Both the position numbers and the translations under genes were made by a program. The notes beneath the pieces were generated by a model that saw only the letters and a program-made list of their open reading frames with translations, was not told where the DNA came from and did not search any database. A stretch of DNA of 35,878 nucleotides from Ignavibacteriae bacterium HGW-Ignavibacteriae-3 (lineage in GTDB: Bacteria; Bacteroidota; Ignavibacteria; Ignavibacteriales; Melioribacteraceae): NCBI GenBank assembly GCA_002839795.1, contig PGYS01000017.1:1-35878 (forward strand). Reading direction: 5' to 3'. Position 1 is the stretch's first letter; every line of letters starts with the position of its first letter. Below are positions 1 to 8,032 of the stretch, piece after piece.

Positions 1-45
1 GGATATAAGAACAAAAATCTTAAATGTTCGTGCATTTATATTCAC
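1..45 (-). CDS. Start of an unidentified gene running off the left edge
   Basis: A GTG codon at 45-43 on the minus strand opens a frame that stays open to the window edge (15 codons, VNINARTFKIFVLIS). An AGGGAG Shine-Dalgarno sequence lies at 51-56, about six bases upstream. The short N-terminus is basic and then hydrophobic, as in a membrane anchor or signal peptide. It would be the third gene of the minus-strand set after the TolC-like and PhnD-like genes. PhnD-like proteins often sit beside sensor kinases or diguanylate cyclases, so a membrane sensor is possible, but nothing visible proves it. Confidence 0.4.
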   Translation of the reverse strand, partial: MNINARTFKIFVLIS

Positions 46-139
46 TTTTACTCCCTATTTCCTCGAACATAAATTATTCTTAAAACATTTCCGTTTGCGC
101 TTTGCAGCGAATTACCAAAACCGTCCCTGTTTGAACGGA

Positions 140-1126
140 TTATCTAAGCCTGTTTTTCATTTTTTGTGAAGCCAGGTATTCATCGTAAAGTTCTGATATG
201 TTGTCCAAATATTCATTCATGAACGGTACAAATTTTTTCATCCTGAATAATTTTGTGAAATTTTTTCCAGCAGCAGTTTCATGCATTTTGAAAATTGCAG
301 AGGTCAAAAGTTCGTGGTCCTCTGCCTTTTTCTGCTTTTCGGTGTAAAAAGAGATGGCGAGCAGCATTGGTTTAGATTCTGAAAGCACTATCAATTCCTT
401 GCCCACCTGCGGGTTTAATTCTGAAACTATTTTTAATTCACTCTCTAAAACAACGGCAGCATCATATTTTTTGAAAAATACATTTGTAATTATTCTTGAA
501 GGGGAACCCCCCTTTATATCGGCGGTAAGTCTGTTTTTTTTGAATTCGATTTTGTTTCTTTTAAATAGAACATTCAACCAGATATTTAGAATGTTTAAAT
601 TGTCTTCAACAACAACCGATTCCACGATAATTGTTTTATTCTTCAGATCTGAGACGGATTTTATTCCGGAATCCTTTCTGGTTAAAAGCACTAATTTTTC
701 CAAGCATGAATCTCCTACAGCGGGAACTGCAAGCGGATATAAACGGACTTTATTCCGGACGGCTAAATATTCGATTCCCGTCATAGTAATAACATTTAAC
801 TCTTTCTTATTAATGATATCTGTATTTTTTATCAGATCGTGAATTATAACATTCTCACTTTTCAGATTTGAGTTGGCATGCTTTAATATTGTCTGTAATA
901 ATATTTTTGAAGCTGCCTTGGCATCAGAGAGATTAATGTTTCTGAACACGCTGGGGCTATAGCCCACAATAAATTCGTTGCTTGAATTGGCTGATTGTAT
1001 ATCCGGAATATATTTCCCCTCTATCTCATTTGAGGTCAGTATTTCTGAAAATATAAAACAGCAAAGCATTCCAAACAGGACGGCGTGTTTTGAAATCAAG
1101 AAATTAGTTATAAACGATTTTTTCAT
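140..1126 (-). CDS. PhnD-like periplasmic substrate-binding protein
   Basis: A 328-residue protein with an N-terminal hydrophobic segment (about residues 11-28) that fits a signal peptide or anchor. The body resembles the phosphate/phosphonate ABC transporter substrate-binding family (PhnD, type 2 periplasmic fold): an early FIVGYSPSVFRNI strand, a central MTGIEYLAV region, and the LVLLTRKDSGIKSVSDLKNKTI stretch, where the SVSDLKNKTI part is typical of this fold. There are no transporter ATPase or permease genes beside it, so it may act as a ligand sensor and not in uptake. It follows the TolC-like gene by 31 bases and is probably cotranscribed with it. The ligand cannot be told from sequence. 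The family assignment is fairly good; the specific role is unknown. Confidence 0.65.
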   Translation of the reverse strand: MKKSFITNFLISKHAVLFGMLCCFIFSEILTSNEIEGKYIPDIQSANSSNEFIVGYSPSVFRNINLSDAKAASKILLQTILKHANSNLKSENVIIHDLIKNTDIINKKELNVITMTGIEYLAVRNKVRLYPLAVPAVGDSCLEKLVLLTRKDSGIKSVSDLKNKTIIVESVVVEDNLNILNIWLNVLFKRNKIEFKKNRLTADIKGGSPSRIITNVFFKKYDAAVVLESELKIVSELNPQVGKELIVLSESKPMLLAISFYTEKQKKAEDHELLTSAIFKMHETAAGKNFTKLFRMKKFVPFMNEYLDNISELYDEYLASQKMKNRLR

Positions 1127-1157
1127 TCAGAAATCATATTGTTAAGAATTAATGTTG

Positions 1158-2567
1158 CTACCTTTCTGTTGCCAGCACCAGATCCAATTCAGACTGCAAC
1201 AGTGTCCATTCATATTTAGCAGTTTCATACTGAGCCTTCATTAACGATTCTGTTATTTGCGCCTGGATGAGATCCTTCAATTCCATAATGTCGCTGAAAT
1301 ATGCCTTTTCTACTAAATCCCTGTCATCCACTGCCGCCTGCATTGCCTCTCTTGACGCCGCTTCTTTCAGTTTTGCAGTCTCAAGTTTGTTGTAAAGATA
1401 TTGCACTTTGAGAGAAATACCCTTCGTCAACATTTCCTTCTGCGTATTCAGCTGATCATAATTTGCTTTTGCCTGATCAATCATACCGGAAGTCTTAAAT
1501 CCGTCAAAAATATTTAATTGAACTCCCACACCTACCATCCAGAGATTCTTGTTATCCGGCGTTGTCATTCCATAGTCATAAGAATTAAATAATTTTTTGT
1601 AACTCCCGAAGAGAGCAACGGAAGGATACAGTTCACTTTTTGCCAGATCAATTTTTGACTCGAATGCCTTTAGACCATAACCGACCTTCGAGAATAGGGG
1701 ATTTCGTTCGATCGCAGTGGTTATCAGCGATTCAAGATCCGCTGTTTGTACTACATGAGGAAATTCCGTCTCCGCTATCCTTACACGGGTTTTCCAGTCC
1801 AGTCCCATTGCATGTGCCAGGGCAGCCAGAGCATTTTTATTTTCGCCCTCAATCTGTATCCAAATTGATTTAACGGCTTCCGTAACGGTTTTATTTTTAA
1901 GATAATCGGATTTGGTAACTTTGCCGCTTCCGTTCAGGTATGTCGATTCGGTAAGTTTAAGTGTAGAGTTCAGGCGTTCATATGCTTCGTTTGCAATCTC
2001 CTCGAGTTTAATTGTGAGCAATGTGGCATAAAAAAGTTTTTTTGTTTCAAAGATGATCTGCTGATCGTTTCCTCTCGAATCGCTTTTGGCGATTTCCAAC
2101 GCGGCCTCTGCTTGGGAAATATAAGAACTTATCTTTCCTCCGGTATATAGAGGAAATAAAAATTCGAGTGATGCTGTCACTGTTTGATTGTCTGCCAGTT
2201 TAATATTCTGATTTGGAATAGAGAAAGCCCCCGGTGAAATTGAAAATGTGCCCATATTTATAGGAGGAATTTCCACGCTCATTTCGGGAAAAATAAAATT
2301 CGGATTCTGGTCCATCAGAAGATATGCCGCATTTAAATCGACTTTGGGAAAACCGCCTGACCGCGCCTGCTTGACCTGAGCTTCCGCTGCTTTTACTCCG
2401 AGGCTTGATGCTGTGCGGGACAAATTATTTTTCAAAGTCATTTCTATACATTGGTCCAATGTCAGAACTATAACGGGAGTATTATCTCTCTCCTGAGAAA
2501 TTAAATCATCTAATGGAATTGTTACAAAAAACAATATAAATATTACAGTAAACTTCTTGCCGCTCAT
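1158..2567 (-). CDS. TolC-family outer membrane efflux protein
   Basis: A 469-residue protein with an N-terminal signal peptide (KKFTVIFILFFVTIPL) and two copies of the outer-membrane efflux pattern. Family marks are LTLDQCIEMTLKNNLSRTA near residue 35, QARSGGFPKVDLNAAYLLM near 73, FLFPLYTGGKI near 136, and in the second half SELYPSVALFGSYKKLF and QLNIFDGFKTSGMIDQAKA. The long helical segments between these form the periplasmic tunnel of TolC trimers. No inner-membrane pump or membrane-fusion protein lies downstream; instead a PhnD-like binding protein follows. The pump partner may be elsewhere or upstream is absent. ATG at 2567-2565 is preceded by GGGGAC on the minus strand. Family assignment is secure; the exported substrate is unknown. 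Confidence 0.88.
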   Translation of the reverse strand: MSGKKFTVIFILFFVTIPLDDLISQERDNTPVIVLTLDQCIEMTLKNNLSRTASSLGVKAAEAQVKQARSGGFPKVDLNAAYLLMDQNPNFIFPEMSVEIPPINMGTFSISPGAFSIPNQNIKLADNQTVTASLEFLFPLYTGGKISSYISQAEAALEIAKSDSRGNDQQIIFETKKLFYATLLTIKLEEIANEAYERLNSTLKLTESTYLNGSGKVTKSDYLKNKTVTEAVKSIWIQIEGENKNALAALAHAMGLDWKTRVRIAETEFPHVVQTADLESLITTAIERNPLFSKVGYGLKAFESKIDLAKSELYPSVALFGSYKKLFNSYDYGMTTPDNKNLWMVGVGVQLNIFDGFKTSGMIDQAKANYDQLNTQKEMLTKGISLKVQYLYNKLETAKLKEAASREAMQAAVDDRDLVEKAYFSDIMELKDLIQAQITESLMKAQYETAKYEWTLLQSELDLVLATER

Positions 2568-2732
2568 TATAGTCCCCGGATTAATTTGTAATTTAAACGA
2601 TTCTCTTAGTCGTGAAAATATATAAGGTTAAGAGAGCCACTTCCTCATTATTATAATCGAGATTTAGCAGAAATTGTTTACCTGACAGAGGGAGAACCGG
2701 TGAGTTAAAATTGGATTTCGATTGGTCCCGCA

Positions 2733-3257
2733 TCATAGGGATAAGCTCATTTTCTGAAAAATTCGCGAGAATGTATCGTAATCATTAGCCGAATAAAGAA
2801 TAAACGCCACCTGCGCCAGGCTTGAATTAGATTCAAGAAATTTTTGTACGCTTGATAGCGCAATTCCCGAGGCCTGATCGAATGGGAACCCATAGATACC
2901 TGTACTGATTGCCGGAAAACAGATTGTAGAGAGAGAATTTTCTACGGCGATGTTTAATGAGTTGATGTAGCAGCTGGACAAGAGATTTTTTTCACCGGAT
3001 GCGCCGCCGTGCCACACCGGTCCAACTGTGTGAATTATAAATTTTGCCGGCAGATTATAACCTTTGGTGATTTTTGCTTCACCTGCTTTACATCCTTTCA
3101 GGTTTCTGCATTCATCCAGAAGTCCCGGCCCGGCAGCTTTATGAATTGCTCCGTCAACGCCCCCTCCCCCTAATAGTGTAGTGTTCGCGGCATTTACGAC
3201 TGCATCGGCATTAAACCGGGTGATATCGCCTTGAACGATCCTGATTCTGCCATCCAT
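2733..3257 (-). CDS. Macro-domain protein, likely O-acetyl-ADP-ribose deacetylase
   Basis: A 174-residue single macro domain. Diagnostic motifs are [19 protein letters not shown] (residues 7-25), the glycine-rich [16 protein letters not shown] loop that wraps the distal ribose, the [12 protein letters not shown] strand, and the [17 protein letters not shown] phosphate-binding loop. These match the MacroD/YmdB class, which hydrolyses O-acetyl-ADP-ribose and removes mono-ADP-ribose from acidic residues. The Asn of NAAN and the Asp of GGVDGAI, both linked to catalysis in this class, are present. It begins three bases after the stop of the DUF985 cupin gene, so the two are almost certainly translated from one message. 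The natural substrate is inferred from the family. Confidence 0.9.
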   Translation of the reverse strand: MDGRIRIVQGDITRFNADAVVNAANTTLLGGGGVDGAIHKAAGPGLLDECRNLKGCKAGEAKITKGYNLPAKFIIHTVGPVWHGGASGEKNLLSSCYINSLNIAVENSLSTICFPAISTGIYGFPFDQASGIALSSVQKFLESNSSLAQVAFILYSANDYDTFSRIFQKMSLSL

Positions 3258-3260
3258 TGA

Positions 3261-3764
3261 TTACTCAATTGTGAATCTTTCAATAATTGATTTATAATCC
3301 GGAAACTTTTTAATCAGATCATTTCTCTTTGCAAGTTCAAAATCAGAAAAATCAAAACCAGGCGCAACGGTACAGCCCAATAAGGAATAAGAAACTTTAT
3401 CCTCGACTTCGGCAGCGAACCAGCTCCCGGCGGGTACTGCGAACTGTAGGGTTTCATTCAATTCTATTTTCGCGCCGATTTTTACCAATGAATAACCGGC
3501 ATCATTAAATAAGTGCAGTAGAATTGCTGATCCTTTATAATGATGCCAGATTTCATCAGACTTCAAACTGTGAAAAAGTGAAACCTGATTTCCCACCAGC
3601 ATATAATAAATTGATGTTGAAAAATTTCTTTCACCATTCATATTATCCGGAAGCGAATTTTTCTGAATGATTCCATCCGACCGGTAAACCTCTTTGAAGT
3701 AGCCGCCCTCCGGGTGGGAGATTAGTTCAAGTCTATTTATGATTTCCGCTGCTTCGTTATTCAT
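3261..3764 (-). CDS. DUF985 cupin-domain protein
   Basis: A 167-residue protein of the cupin_5 (DUF985) family. The N-terminal LELISHPEGGYFKEVYRS is the family hallmark, followed by STSIYYMLVGNQVSLFHSLKSDEIWHHYKGSAILLHL, where the spaced His and Glu residues line the beta-barrel, and by VPAGSWFAAEV and LLGCTVAPGFDFSDFELA. Members are small, single-domain proteins, some annotated as epimerase-like or sugar-binding; the reaction is not established. It lies 12 bases after the esterase and three before the macro-domain gene, as the middle member of a compact minus-strand operon. Confidence 0.85.
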   Translation of the reverse strand: MNNEAAEIINRLELISHPEGGYFKEVYRSDGIIQKNSLPDNMNGERNFSTSIYYMLVGNQVSLFHSLKSDEIWHHYKGSAILLHLFNDAGYSLVKIGAKIELNETLQFAVPAGSWFAAEVEDKVSYSLLGCTVAPGFDFSDFELAKRNDLIKKFPDYKSIIERFTIE

Positions 3765-3776
3765 ACCTGAAATTGT

Positions 3777-4583
3777 CTACTGATTAAATAAAAATTTTAA
3801 AGGACGATTTAATCTATCCGCCCAATCCAGTTCAGAATGTTTTCCCTTTCTTTGAAAATAACATAAAAGATTTTTACCCTGTTCAAATCCAATAGACCTA
3901 AGGAGAAGGCACATTTTTTTATTATCTTCTATTAATTCCTTTTCTTCGCAGCCGCAATCAAGATAGATCTTTAATCCTTCCCGTTTGATCGTCTTTTCTT
4001 TTACAGATTCGAATATCTCACGGTTGTTCACCCAGAATGAATTTGACATGCATGCTGCCTTCCCGAAAACTTCAGGAAAATTTAAGATCAGCTGAAAAGA
4101 TATTAATCCGCCGAGAGACGAGCCCATTACTGCAGTATCCCCGGGACCTGTTTTGGAGCGGTAAGTCTCATCTATAAAAATTTTTAATTCTTTAATGATG
4201 AACCGTGAATACAATTTCCCTTTAGGCGTGAATAAGTTGTACTCATTTAATCGATCCCTGGTGTTGCAGATTCCCACAACAATAAACTCCTCTACCAGCT
4301 TTTTCTTAATGAGCTGTGTTGTTGTTTCATCCACTCTCCAATCATACCCAATAAAAGATGTATGTGGACTGAAGAGATTCTGGCCATCCTGCATATAAAG
4401 AACAGGGAATCTGCTGTTTGAATGATGATAGGAGGGCGGAAGCCACACCAGAATATCTCTTTCGTTTTTAAGGTTGGAACTGTAGAAATCACTGTGATAA
4501 ATAAGTTCGCCTATTATCTGATCGCGGCCAGGCTTTTTTTTTCTTCTATTTATTTCAATGTTCGCCAATAACTGACCACTCAT
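3777..4583 (-). CDS. Alpha/beta-hydrolase, esterase D / enterochelin-esterase-like
   Basis: A 268-residue cytoplasmic protein (no signal peptide) of the putative esterase family PF00756. The early strand RDILVWLPPSY and LYMQDGQNLF, where the Gln-Asn run is typical, lead to the nucleophile elbow GSSLGG with Ser156. Asp209 (YLDCGC) and His249 (GKHSELDW) complete a plausible catalytic triad. The family includes enterochelin esterases, S-formylglutathione hydrolase relatives and many enzymes of unknown substrate. It is the first gene of the operon with the DUF985 cupin and the macro-domain protein; O-acetyl ester chemistry would suit the macro-domain partner but is only an inference. No siderophore genes are nearby. 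Confidence 0.8.
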   Translation of the reverse strand: MSGQLLANIEINRRKKKPGRDQIIGELIYHSDFYSSNLKNERDILVWLPPSYHHSNSRFPVLYMQDGQNLFSPHTSFIGYDWRVDETTTQLIKKKLVEEFIVVGICNTRDRLNEYNLFTPKGKLYSRFIIKELKIFIDETYRSKTGPGDTAVMGSSLGGLISFQLILNFPEVFGKAACMSNSFWVNNREIFESVKEKTIKREGLKIYLDCGCEEKELIEDNKKMCLLLRSIGFEQGKNLLCYFQRKGKHSELDWADRLNRPLKFLFNQ

Positions 4584-4772
4584 ATATTTTGAATTAAATA
4601 TAGTGCATTAGAAAAATATTTGTTTATTGAACTTGATTAATTTTTTCATTATCCGGGGAATCTAAATGACTGCAGATCCATCCAAAAGTGTATTAAAATA
4701 ATTTCTTTCTCATTATGAAACGCTTCTTTATAACTTAAAGTGTTCCCACGCAAATGAAAACATAATATTTAT

Positions 4773-4788
4773 TGGCACTTTAATTGAA
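4773..4788 (+). promoter_or_regulatory. Candidate sigma-54 (-24/-12) promoter
   Basis: TGGCAC at 4773-4778, five bases, then TTGAA at 4784-4788. This matches the sigma-54 consensus TGGCAC-N5-TTGCW except that the normally conserved C of the -12 element is A. It would start transcription near 4798, about 19 bases before the ATG at 4817. The sequence around 4772-4800 gives only a poor sigma-70 alternative (TTGGCA-N17-TTAGCT). Confidence 0.3.
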
Positions 4789-4816
4789 CTTTAATTAGCT
4801 CAAAAAAGTGCAAAAT

Positions 4817-5236
4817 ATGAATTTCATTGAAATCATCTCGAGTGTATTAATCTATGGAGGCGGACTTCTGTTTCTGGTGGTGTTGATCTCTTTTCTACTT
4901 TCCAAAATGAAAGCTGAAAAAAATCGGGGCAGTGTACATCCTGTTCGGTCGCAAAAAGTTCCGAAGATCGGGTCGAAGGATAATGGGGGGGAGGAACAGA
5001 ATTATTTCAGAAAGAATCAGAAGAATGCATATCCTCAGATTTATTCTATCGAGAGTTCACGCCAGAGGGAATTAAAAATAATAAGAAAGGCCACCGCATT
5101 TACAAGGGATGGACAGGAAAGTTACAGGCAGGATTCAGACTCCCAGATGAAAACCGGCGGAAACGGAACACGTTATACGATAATTAACAATGAATCAAAT
5201 AAGGCCGGCAGTAACGCCGCAAATTTTTACTTCTGA
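4817..5236 (+). CDS. Unrecognised membrane-anchored small protein
   Basis: A 139-residue protein that I cannot assign to a family. One transmembrane segment spans about residues 8-28 (VLIYGGGLLFLVVLISFLLSK), followed by a strongly polar tail rich in Ser, Asn, Gln, Lys and Arg that looks disordered (several NRG, GGN, QDSDSQ stretches). The start is uncertain: ATG at 4817 is used here, but an in-frame GTG at 4808 would add three residues; neither has a clear Shine-Dalgarno sequence. A sigma-54-like promoter sits just upstream. Its tail composition resembles a cytoplasmic or periplasmic linker more than a folded domain. It is followed by a separate unknown gene on the same strand. Confidence 0.6.
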   Translation: MNFIEIISSVLIYGGGLLFLVVLISFLLSKMKAEKNRGSVHPVRSQKVPKIGSKDNGGEEQNYFRKNQKNAYPQIYSIESSRQRELKIIRKATAFTRDGQESYRQDSDSQMKTGGNGTRYTIINNESNKAGSNAANFYF

Positions 5237-5306
5237 AAATCACCCCAGCTTAAATATCCTTCAAACTGCAATAAATAAAATTCCGATTAACTATATCTGC
5301 GCCAGA

Positions 5307-5322
5307 TTAGTATAAGTACTAA
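5307..5322. promoter_or_regulatory. Palindromic operator, copy 1 (TTAGTA-N4-TACTAA)
   Basis: A perfect inverted repeat TTAGTA-TAAG-TACTAA. The same half-sites with the same four-base spacer recur at 5361-5376. Hexamers separated by four bases are the geometry of FNR/CRP-class sites, though the half-site sequence differs from the FNR consensus TTGAT. Confidence 0.55.
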
Positions 5323-5354
5323 GGTTTTTGGCCCAAAACCTGCCGAAAAAGTAC

Positions 5355-5382
5355 AAAGCATTAGTACATGTACTAATGTTTT
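5355..5382. promoter_or_regulatory. Palindromic operator, copy 2 (extended 28-bp palindrome)
   Basis: The core TTAGTA-CATG-TACTAA at 5361-5376 lies inside a perfect 20-bp palindrome (5359-5378) that extends to 28 bp with a single G/T mismatch. Centres of the two copies are 54 bp apart, about five helical turns, so two dimers would bind on the same face. It overlaps the frame upstream of 5433, which supports the later start for that gene. Confidence 0.6.
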
Positions 5383-5432
5383 ATCCCTGTCAGCATCATA
5401 CATTAGACTTGCATTTAGCAGGTTTGAGAGAA

Positions 5433-6035
5433 ATGAGGCCTGATCCTAAAAACAAAATTGCTGCAATATTTATTACGGGATATTTTGTTTCGTTTCTCAG
5501 GGATAAACTTGCGGATGATGAAGTTGCTGATAACGAACATATAGGATTTTTGATACCGGTACTTTATCAAAGAATTGTGACTACACTTTCGGATCTTTAT
5601 GAAATTTTGTTCGATGAACCGCTGATTACAGGCTCTGAAACGAAGACTAATGAGATGCTTGGTGTTACATTGGAAAAAACTTTTGGACAAATCTCAGAAA
5701 AGATTCAGAGGGGGGGTGAATCTTTTCTGGAACTTTCTTTCTGCTGCGGCGGAATACTAGGCCTCACCGGGATGGAATTTTCAAACCTCCGCGAGAAAGA
5801 AAATTATGAAGTGATAATGAAGAATCTTCTACACTCGCTTAATCTGAATTTCTCACCTAATGAACTTAAAATTATCCTGCGGGATCTCACATCATGTGAA
5901 TTACTGACCAGAAGAATTTCACGCGACCAGCTTGTTTTTCTTATATGCGGCAATCAAAGTCATTATAAACAGGTTTATGAAATACAAAATCTCCTCGAAT
6001 CAAACCACTTATACAGTGCCGCCGCTATGGCATAA
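5433..6035 (+). CDS. Unrecognised protein preceded by twin operators
   Basis: A 200-residue, mostly helical protein with no family I recognise. Visible features are a hydrophobic N-terminal stretch (KIAAIFITGYFVSFL), an acidic DKLADDEVADNEH segment, a central SFCCGGILGLTGMEF region with adjacent cysteines, and a C-terminal block with TSCELLTRR and FLICGN. No signal peptide is evident. The frame is open back to a TTG at 5328, but the stretch 5328-5432 reads like non-coding DNA and contains a 28-bp palindrome, so ATG 5433 (after GGTTTGAGAG) is preferred; ATG 5376 is a weaker option. The paired operators suggest tight control by a dimeric regulator not encoded next to it. Function unknown. Confidence 0.6.
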   Translation: MRPDPKNKIAAIFITGYFVSFLRDKLADDEVADNEHIGFLIPVLYQRIVTTLSDLYEILFDEPLITGSETKTNEMLGVTLEKTFGQISEKIQRGGESFLELSFCCGGILGLTGMEFSNLREKENYEVIMKNLLHSLNLNFSPNELKIILRDLTSCELLTRRISRDQLVFLICGNQSHYKQVYEIQNLLESNHLYSAAAMA

Positions 6036-6143
6036 TCAATGATCCTTTTATCAGTTTATCAGCTTTTAATCGCATAGTTAATCATCAGATTCATTTCATT
6101 CCCTCTATAATCCATCTGCCAATATTATTTCCGGACATTTTTT

Positions 6144-6157
6144 ATCATATTTATGAT
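6144..6157. promoter_or_regulatory. Inverted repeat upstream of aminotransferase
   Basis: ATCATA-TT-TATGAT, a perfect 6+6 inverted repeat in the AT-rich gap 6036-6224, 67 bases before the aminotransferase start. It could be an operator, but a 14-bp AT-rich palindrome can arise by chance. Confidence 0.25.
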
Positions 6158-6224
6158 GTAAATTTTCCTGATTGTTGAAAATCAAAATTATAAGATTATT
6201 TGGAACTCACCATTTGGAGACCGT

Positions 6225-7418
6225 ATGATTAAATTTTCGGACTGTGTAAACGGAATGAGAACATCAGAAATTCGTGATTTGATGAGTATGGCAATGAAGC
6301 CGGAGATAATTACTTTCGCCGGGGGGATGCCGAATAACGATTTATTCCCCGTAAAGGAGATTGATGAAATCTATAACGGCCTTGATGACGCAACCAAAAA
6401 AGTCGGATTTCAATACGGACCTACTCCGGGATATCCTCCTCTAATAGAATCTCTAAAAGAATATTTAAGAAGTAAAAATTTACCGGTAGATTCAAACGAT
6501 CTTATCATCACTTCCGGTTCTCTACAGGCAATTAATATTATCGCAAAACTGTTTGTTAATCCCGGTGATACCGTGATTACGGAAAATCCATGCTTCATCG
6601 GCGGGACCTCGGCATTTAAATCCTATCAGGCAAACATTGTTGGCATTCCCCTCGATTCCGATGGAATTATTATGGACGAACTTAAACGTGCTATGGAAAA
6701 TGAAGCCAAGGACGCAAAGATTCTTTATCTCTCTCCCTATTTTCATAATCCCGCAGGAATTATCTACAGCAAAAAGAGAAAAGAGGAATTACTAAAATTC
6801 CTTGCAGGAAAAGAGCTGATATTAATTGAAGATGATCCCTACAGCGAACTTTATTTTAATGAAAGTGATAAAGATTTAACAGTTCCAATGAAAACCATTC
6901 AGCCGGAACCGGTCCCGATCTGCTACACAGGATCGTTTTCCAAAATTCTTGGTCCGGGAATGCGTCTCGGATGGCTTCTCGCAACGCCCGAAATAATTAA
7001 CAAAGCCCAGCTCACAAAGCAATCGATGGATGCTTGCTCTTCAACTTTTACACAGGTACTCGCGGATCAATTCCTGAGAAAAGGAAAACTGCGGCCTTAT
7101 GTTGAAAGACTCCGGGAAATTTATTCCAGAAGAATGAAGATTATGAATGATAGTCTTGTAAAAAATATGCCGCCTGAAGCTAAATGGGTGGTGCCTAAAG
7201 GAGGATTTTATTTCTGGATTACTCTTCCTGAAAAAGTTGACGCGCTCGAAGTGTTAAAAGAATCTATGAGCAAGGGAGCGATTTTTGTGATCGGCAGAAC
7301 ATTCGATCCGGAAGGTATTAAAAACAATTGCTTCAGACTCGCATTTTCTCATACACCGGAAGATGAAATTGATAAGGGAGTGAAGATTATTTCTGAAGCT
7401 TTAAAAGCACGATTATAA
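6225..7418 (+). CDS. PLP-dependent aminotransferase (fold type I, LysN/aromatic-like)
   Basis: A 397-residue class I/II aminotransferase. The opening ITFAGGMPNNDLFP is characteristic of the 2-aminoadipate/LysN and MocR-related branch. The PLP-binding lysine is Lys240 in TGSFSKILGPGMRLGW; the cofactor-contacting region LSPYFHNPAGIIYS and LIEDDPYSEL (Asp contacting the pyridine nitrogen) and the C-terminal LAFSH arginine-containing segment are present. Length is normal. Enzymes of this branch use aromatic, branched or aminoadipate substrates with 2-oxoglutarate. It converges with iorAB on the other strand; together they would convert aromatic amino acids to aryl-pyruvates and then to aryl-acetyl-CoA, an inferred pathway. 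ATG 6225 has GGAGA seven bases upstream. Confidence 0.88.
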   Translation: MIKFSDCVNGMRTSEIRDLMSMAMKPEIITFAGGMPNNDLFPVKEIDEIYNGLDDATKKVGFQYGPTPGYPPLIESLKEYLRSKNLPVDSNDLIITSGSLQAINIIAKLFVNPGDTVITENPCFIGGTSAFKSYQANIVGIPLDSDGIIMDELKRAMENEAKDAKILYLSPYFHNPAGIIYSKKRKEELLKFLAGKELILIEDDPYSELYFNESDKDLTVPMKTIQPEPVPICYTGSFSKILGPGMRLGWLLATPEIINKAQLTKQSMDACSSTFTQVLADQFLRKGKLRPYVERLREIYSRRMKIMNDSLVKNMPPEAKWVVPKGGFYFWITLPEKVDALEVLKESMSKGAIFVIGRTFDPEGIKNNCFRLAFSHTPEDEIDKGVKIISEALKARL

Positions 7419-7450
7419 TTATTAAGATAATCCGTTGTTCATTTAGCTGA

Positions 7451-8032
7451 TTATTTTTTTTCTGATACCAAATCGGCTCCGGCTTTCAGCGCGGCGAGAT
7501 TCAACTGAACTACGGATTCTCCTTTTTTGCCGAAAAGTTGTCTGATCCCGGATTCCAGATTCCGGTACGGAATATCAAGATGTTCAGAAGAAGCTCCGAG
7601 CAACACCACATTTGATGATTTTAAAGAGCCGATCTTTTTTGCAGTCTCATCCGCGTTTATTACAATAACATTTTTATAAGAGTTAATTTGATCTAGCAAA
7701 AGTTTCATCTCGGGATAATTAGGAATGTTTACAAAGGGGGTTGAGTTTGTGATTATCCATCCATCATTTGAAAGAAATGGTAAATAGCGTAGAGATTCCA
7801 TCGGTTCTACGGATAAGATCATATCCGCCTCTCCGGCCGGTATCAGATCGGATGCAATCTCATTAGAGGAAATCCTTAAGTGAGATTGAACTGCTCCTCC
7901 GCGCTGGCTCATTCCATGAACTTCCGCCTGTTTAACAAAAAGTCCTTTCTCAATAGCCGCCAGTCCTATAACAGCGGCGATGGATAGAATTCCCTGTCCG
8001 CCTACACCGGCAAGAATAATATCTTTTTTCAT
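7451..8032 (-). CDS. iorB: Indolepyruvate oxidoreductase subunit beta
   Basis: A 193-residue gamma-type subunit of the 2-oxoacid:ferredoxin oxidoreductase family. The N-terminal DIILAGVGGQGILSIAAVIGLAA and KQAEVHGMSQRGGAVQSHLR motifs are typical of IorB. The reaction oxidises indolepyruvate and other aryl-pyruvates with CoA to the aryl-acetyl-CoA and reduced ferredoxin. Its start overlaps the end of iorA by four bases, showing translational coupling. The stop faces the aminotransferase stop 32 bases away; no hairpin terminator is visible in that gap. Confidence 0.9.
   Translation of the reverse strand: MKKDIILAGVGGQGILSIAAVIGLAAIEKGLFVKQAEVHGMSQRGGAVQSHLRISSNEIASDLIPAGEADMILSVEPMESLRYLPFLSNDGWIITNSTPFVNIPNYPEMKLLLDQINSYKNVIVINADETAKKIGSLKSSNVVLLGASSEHLDIPYRNLESGIRQLFGKKGESVVQLNLAALKAGADLVSEKK

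Noticed and set aside
354-842. 162-residue open frame on the plus strand
   Set aside because: Lies antisense to the PhnD-like gene, has no ribosome site or family features; typical shadow frame.
2568-2732. Minus-strand TATAAT in the gap before tolC as a promoter
   Set aside because: The -10-like box is present but no acceptable -35 element lies at 16-18 bases, so no call was made.
5328-5432. Frame extension upstream of the unknown gene at 5433
   Set aside because: Starts at TTG, has no ribosome site, reads as non-coding and contains the two palindromes; treated as regulatory DNA.
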